A stretch of 5,859 nucleotides of DNA, from the NCBI GenBank assembly GCA_948433815.1, contig CAOJDZ010000051.1:1-5859 (forward strand). The letters run 5' to 3'. Positions 4,517 through 5,859 of this stretch are shown piece by piece; the stretch's first letter is position 1, and every line of letters begins with the position of its first letter. The notes beneath the pieces are model-generated. The model searched no databases, was not told where the DNA came from, and saw nothing but the letters and a program-made list of their open reading frames with translations. Origin of the DNA: an uncultured Clostridia bacterium (GTDB taxonomy: Bacteria > Bacillota_I > Bacilli_A > RF39 > UBA660). A program made the translations under genes and the position numbers.

Positions 4517-5859
4517 ATTTTCAGCTAAACTACATGCATTATCTAAAGTTACTGTGTATGGATTATCTGATGATCCATCTCCACTTACATATGTTACACA
4601 GGATTTTAGAGATAAGACTGGGCGGATGCCAGGATCTGGGTGGTTGACGTTCCAATTACGCAAGAGGCCGGGGTACCTAGACCCACCCACATAGAACACA
4701 ACCGCATGGAGGTAGAAGTAAGACGGACTCATTGTCCACCACCAATCATTGCCTACTGTGCTACCTCCAGCGGAGTTGTAGTAATACCATGCTGGGGCAT
4801 TTATATCAAATCCGCCACCTGCAAATGCTATTTCGTCAGCTGTTATCTGAGCTATTGGATATGTTAGTTTCCCATTTCCTGTTGTACTACTCTTTGTGAA
4901 TTTATCTGCATTATTTGCATCTGTATATTTTCCTTCACTATTTGCTGACTTATTAACCCACAGAGTACTTCCATTTTCTTCAATCCAATTGGTAGTTTCT
5001 GGTTTAAAGTATCCTCCTGTTGTATTTCCTCCACATTTATATGTTGGTTGATTTCCTGATAGTCCAGAATATTTCTTTCCTAATCTGCTTGTTCCTGCAT
5101 AATACATATATTTTTTTGATGAATTTGAATACCCATCTCCTGCTCTATCATTACAATATATCGCAGTCTCCGATACATATTTATCATATGTATATGTTCC
5201 ATCTGTTTTTATATTTATTGTTTTTGAGTACCAATTGTCTGTTATTGTTTTTATTGGTGCATTTGTTGTGTTTGTTCTATTATTTTCCAAACTTCCTTCA
5301 GTTCCATACATATATCCTACATGCATTGTGTTTTTATTTTGATCATTATATATTCCTGTTGTATTACTTCCTCCACTCATATACTGTCCATCTATTTTTA
5401 TGAAGGCTGTTTCTGTATCTGGATCAGGTCCAATGTATAGGAGTCTTATTCCTCCATCTTCATTTGTACGAATTATTCTCCAATATAAGTCTGCATTATC
5501 TTGATCTTTACCAAACTTTATCCAGTTATTTTGGGCATTTCCAGCAAAATAATATACATCCTTTCCACCTTCTGTTATATCTCCTGTTGCTTTGTATAAT
5601 GTTCCTGTGTTTGAATCAGTAAAAGGCTGACTAAAATCCGTTCTTGTTAAAATTGTTGGGTTGTCTGCTAGTAACTGTTCTTTTAGTGTTACTTTATCTT
5701 TTCTTAAAGTTATATTACATGTTTCTTGATTCGTTACATTTTGTATTATTAATGTATTGTTTTCTATTGTTCCTTTACATCCACTTACTTCTGTTAAACT
5801 GTAGCCTTCTTTAGGATAAAACTTTATTGTTCCTTCATTTATTGTTGTTTTGTTTATAC
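4514..5859 (-). CDS. Large exported-looking protein with C-terminal C-type-lectin-like (DUF6273-like) domain; 5' end outside window
   Basis: The frame stays open from the window edge to the TAG at 4516-4514, giving 447 visible residues; the ATG at 5380 is internal, because matching family sequence continues upstream. Visible parts, numbered from the edge: an Ig-like segment with C27 and C47 (VSGCKGT...ETCNITL); a linker; a first core block YYFAGNAQNNWIKFG (102-116) and DLYWRIIRTNEDGGIRLLYIG (123-143); a Gly/Ser/Asn-rich middle with C235 and C275; a second core block LTYPIAQITADEIAFAGGG (331-349), WWWTMSP (372-378), a variable stretch (380-400) and GIRPVLSLKS (410-419); and a tail with SGDGSSDNPYTV (425-436), C420 and C442. 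I recognise this as a surface-protein type common in uncultured gut Firmicutes; WxxSP...G(V/I)RP is the end of a C-type-lectin/FGE-like fold. Role (ligand binding) and surface location are inferred; a signal peptide or anchor would lie outside. Base composition changes sharply at 4622-4798. Confidence 0.85.
   Translation of the reverse strand, partial: INKTTINEGTIKFYPKEGYSLTEVSGCKGTIENNTLIIQNVTNQETCNITLRKDKVTLKEQLLADNPTILTRTDFSQPFTDSNTGTLYKATGDITEGGKDVYYFAGNAQNNWIKFGKDQDNADLYWRIIRTNEDGGIRLLYIGPDPDTETAFIKIDGQYMSGGSNTTGIYNDQNKNTMHVGYMYGTEGSLENNRTNTTNAPIKTITDNWYSKTINIKTDGTYTYDKYVSETAIYCNDRAGDGYSNSSKKYMYYAGTSRLGKKYSGLSGNQPTYKCGGNTTGGYFKPETTNWIEENGSTLWVNKSANSEGKYTDANNADKFTKSSTTGNGKLTYPIAQITADEIAFAGGGFDINAPAWYYYNSAGGSTVGNDWWWTMSPSYFYLHAVVFYVGGSRYPGLLRNWNVNHPDPGIRPVLSLKSCVTYVSGDGSSDNPYTVTLDNACSLAEN
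4622..4798 (-). other. Candidate DGR-type variable region: GC-rich, adenine-poor segment coding the lectin-fold ligand face
   Basis: By hand count this segment is about 54% GC (96 of 177), against about 30% in the same gene nearby. Its core at 4658-4720 (21 codons, residues 380-400 of the visible protein) has 35 G/C and only 6 coding-strand A in 63 nt. The comparison stretch at 4868-4930 has 19 G/C and 33 A in 63. The core codons mostly end in C or T (TAC, TTC, CTC, CAT, GTT, TAT, GGT, CCC, GGC, CGT), as expected if AAC/AAT codons of a template had their adenines replaced. It lies between WWWTMSP and GIRP, the usual place of the variable region in C-type-lectin-fold DGR targets. No template repeat or reverse transcriptase is in the window. 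An alternative is a recombined cassette from a GC-richer source. Confidence 0.55.

Noticed and set aside
4640..4867. Open plus-strand frame opposite the GC-rich segment
   Set aside because: It is antisense to a clear family motif region (WWWTMSP, GIRPVLSLKS), has no ribosome binding site, and owes its length to the unusual composition there.
5378..5380. ATG at 5380 as the true start of the surface-protein gene
   Set aside because: The frame is open upstream to the window edge and encodes recognisable family sequence (YYFAGNAQNN, DLYWRIIRTN), so this Met is internal.
5020..5403. Plus-strand hydrophobic frame
   Set aside because: It is antisense to the surface-protein gene, whose frame is open and motif-bearing throughout, and it has no ribosome binding site.
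1..5859. Template repeat, reverse transcriptase or Avd gene of a DGR within the window
   Set aside because: I saw no second copy of the 4622-4798 segment and no reverse-transcriptase motifs in any gene; if they exist they are outside.
1..5859. Mycoplasma-type code with TGA read as Trp
   Set aside because: All visible Trp codons are TGG, no in-frame TGA occurs within the genes, and TGA at 2538-2536 serves as a stop.
1..5859. tRNA, rRNA, CRISPR array, insertion sequence or riboswitch
   Set aside because: I found no cloverleaf, spaced direct repeats, transposase or long structured leader; both non-coding gaps are under 90 bases and are accounted for by terminators, a promoter and ribosome binding sites.

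Overview
All genes in this window lie on the minus strand, so transcription runs from the high coordinates to the low. The DNA is AT-rich with A/T-ending codons, strong AGGAGG-type ribosome binding sites, tight gene spacing and a normal genetic code (Trp is TGG, and TGA ends one gene). Together with the protein types this suggests a Firmicutes/Bacilli relative, most like the uncultured, genome-reduced gut lineages (RF39/RFN20-type, 'Mollicutes-like'). That placement is inference from the sequence, not a database result.

In transcription order: (1) 5859-4514, a large exported-looking protein that enters from outside the window. Its C-terminal domain ends in WWWTMSP ... GIRPVLSLKS, a C-type-lectin-like/DUF6273-like layout. 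(2) 4504-4268, a small XRE-family DNA-binding protein whose ribosome binding site is built over the stop codon of gene 1. A perfect 8-bp hairpin terminator follows. (3) A consensus promoter (TTGAAA-N17-TATAAT) then drives a two-gene unit: 4185-2536, an ABC-exporter-like membrane protein whose nucleotide-binding domain has lost every catalytic motif, overlapping or abutting 2530-2015, a UPF0316/DUF2179 membrane protein. A bidirectional hairpin terminator closes this unit. (4) 1937-207, DNA primase dnaG, overlaps by 7 nt the start of rpoD (213 to beyond position 1). This is the dnaG-rpoD core of the macromolecular synthesis operon, without rpsU next to it.

The strongest candidate for something new is inside gene 1. 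A stretch of about 177 bp (4622-4798) is about 54% GC by hand count in an otherwise roughly 30% GC gene. At its heart a 21-codon run (4658-4720) has only 6 coding-strand adenines in 63 nt, against 33 of 63 in a nearby segment of the same gene. It sits exactly between WWTMSP and GIRP, where diversity-generating retroelements (DGRs) place their variable region in C-type-lectin-fold targets. Adenine loss on the coding strand is the footprint expected of adenine-directed mutagenic retrohoming. No reverse transcriptase or template repeat is in the window, so this is a candidate remote DGR target. Imported DNA of different composition is the main alternative.

The second point of interest is the dead-ATPase ABC-like protein paired with UPF0316, next to housekeeping genes. 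The two regions are separated by terminators and show no obvious functional link.
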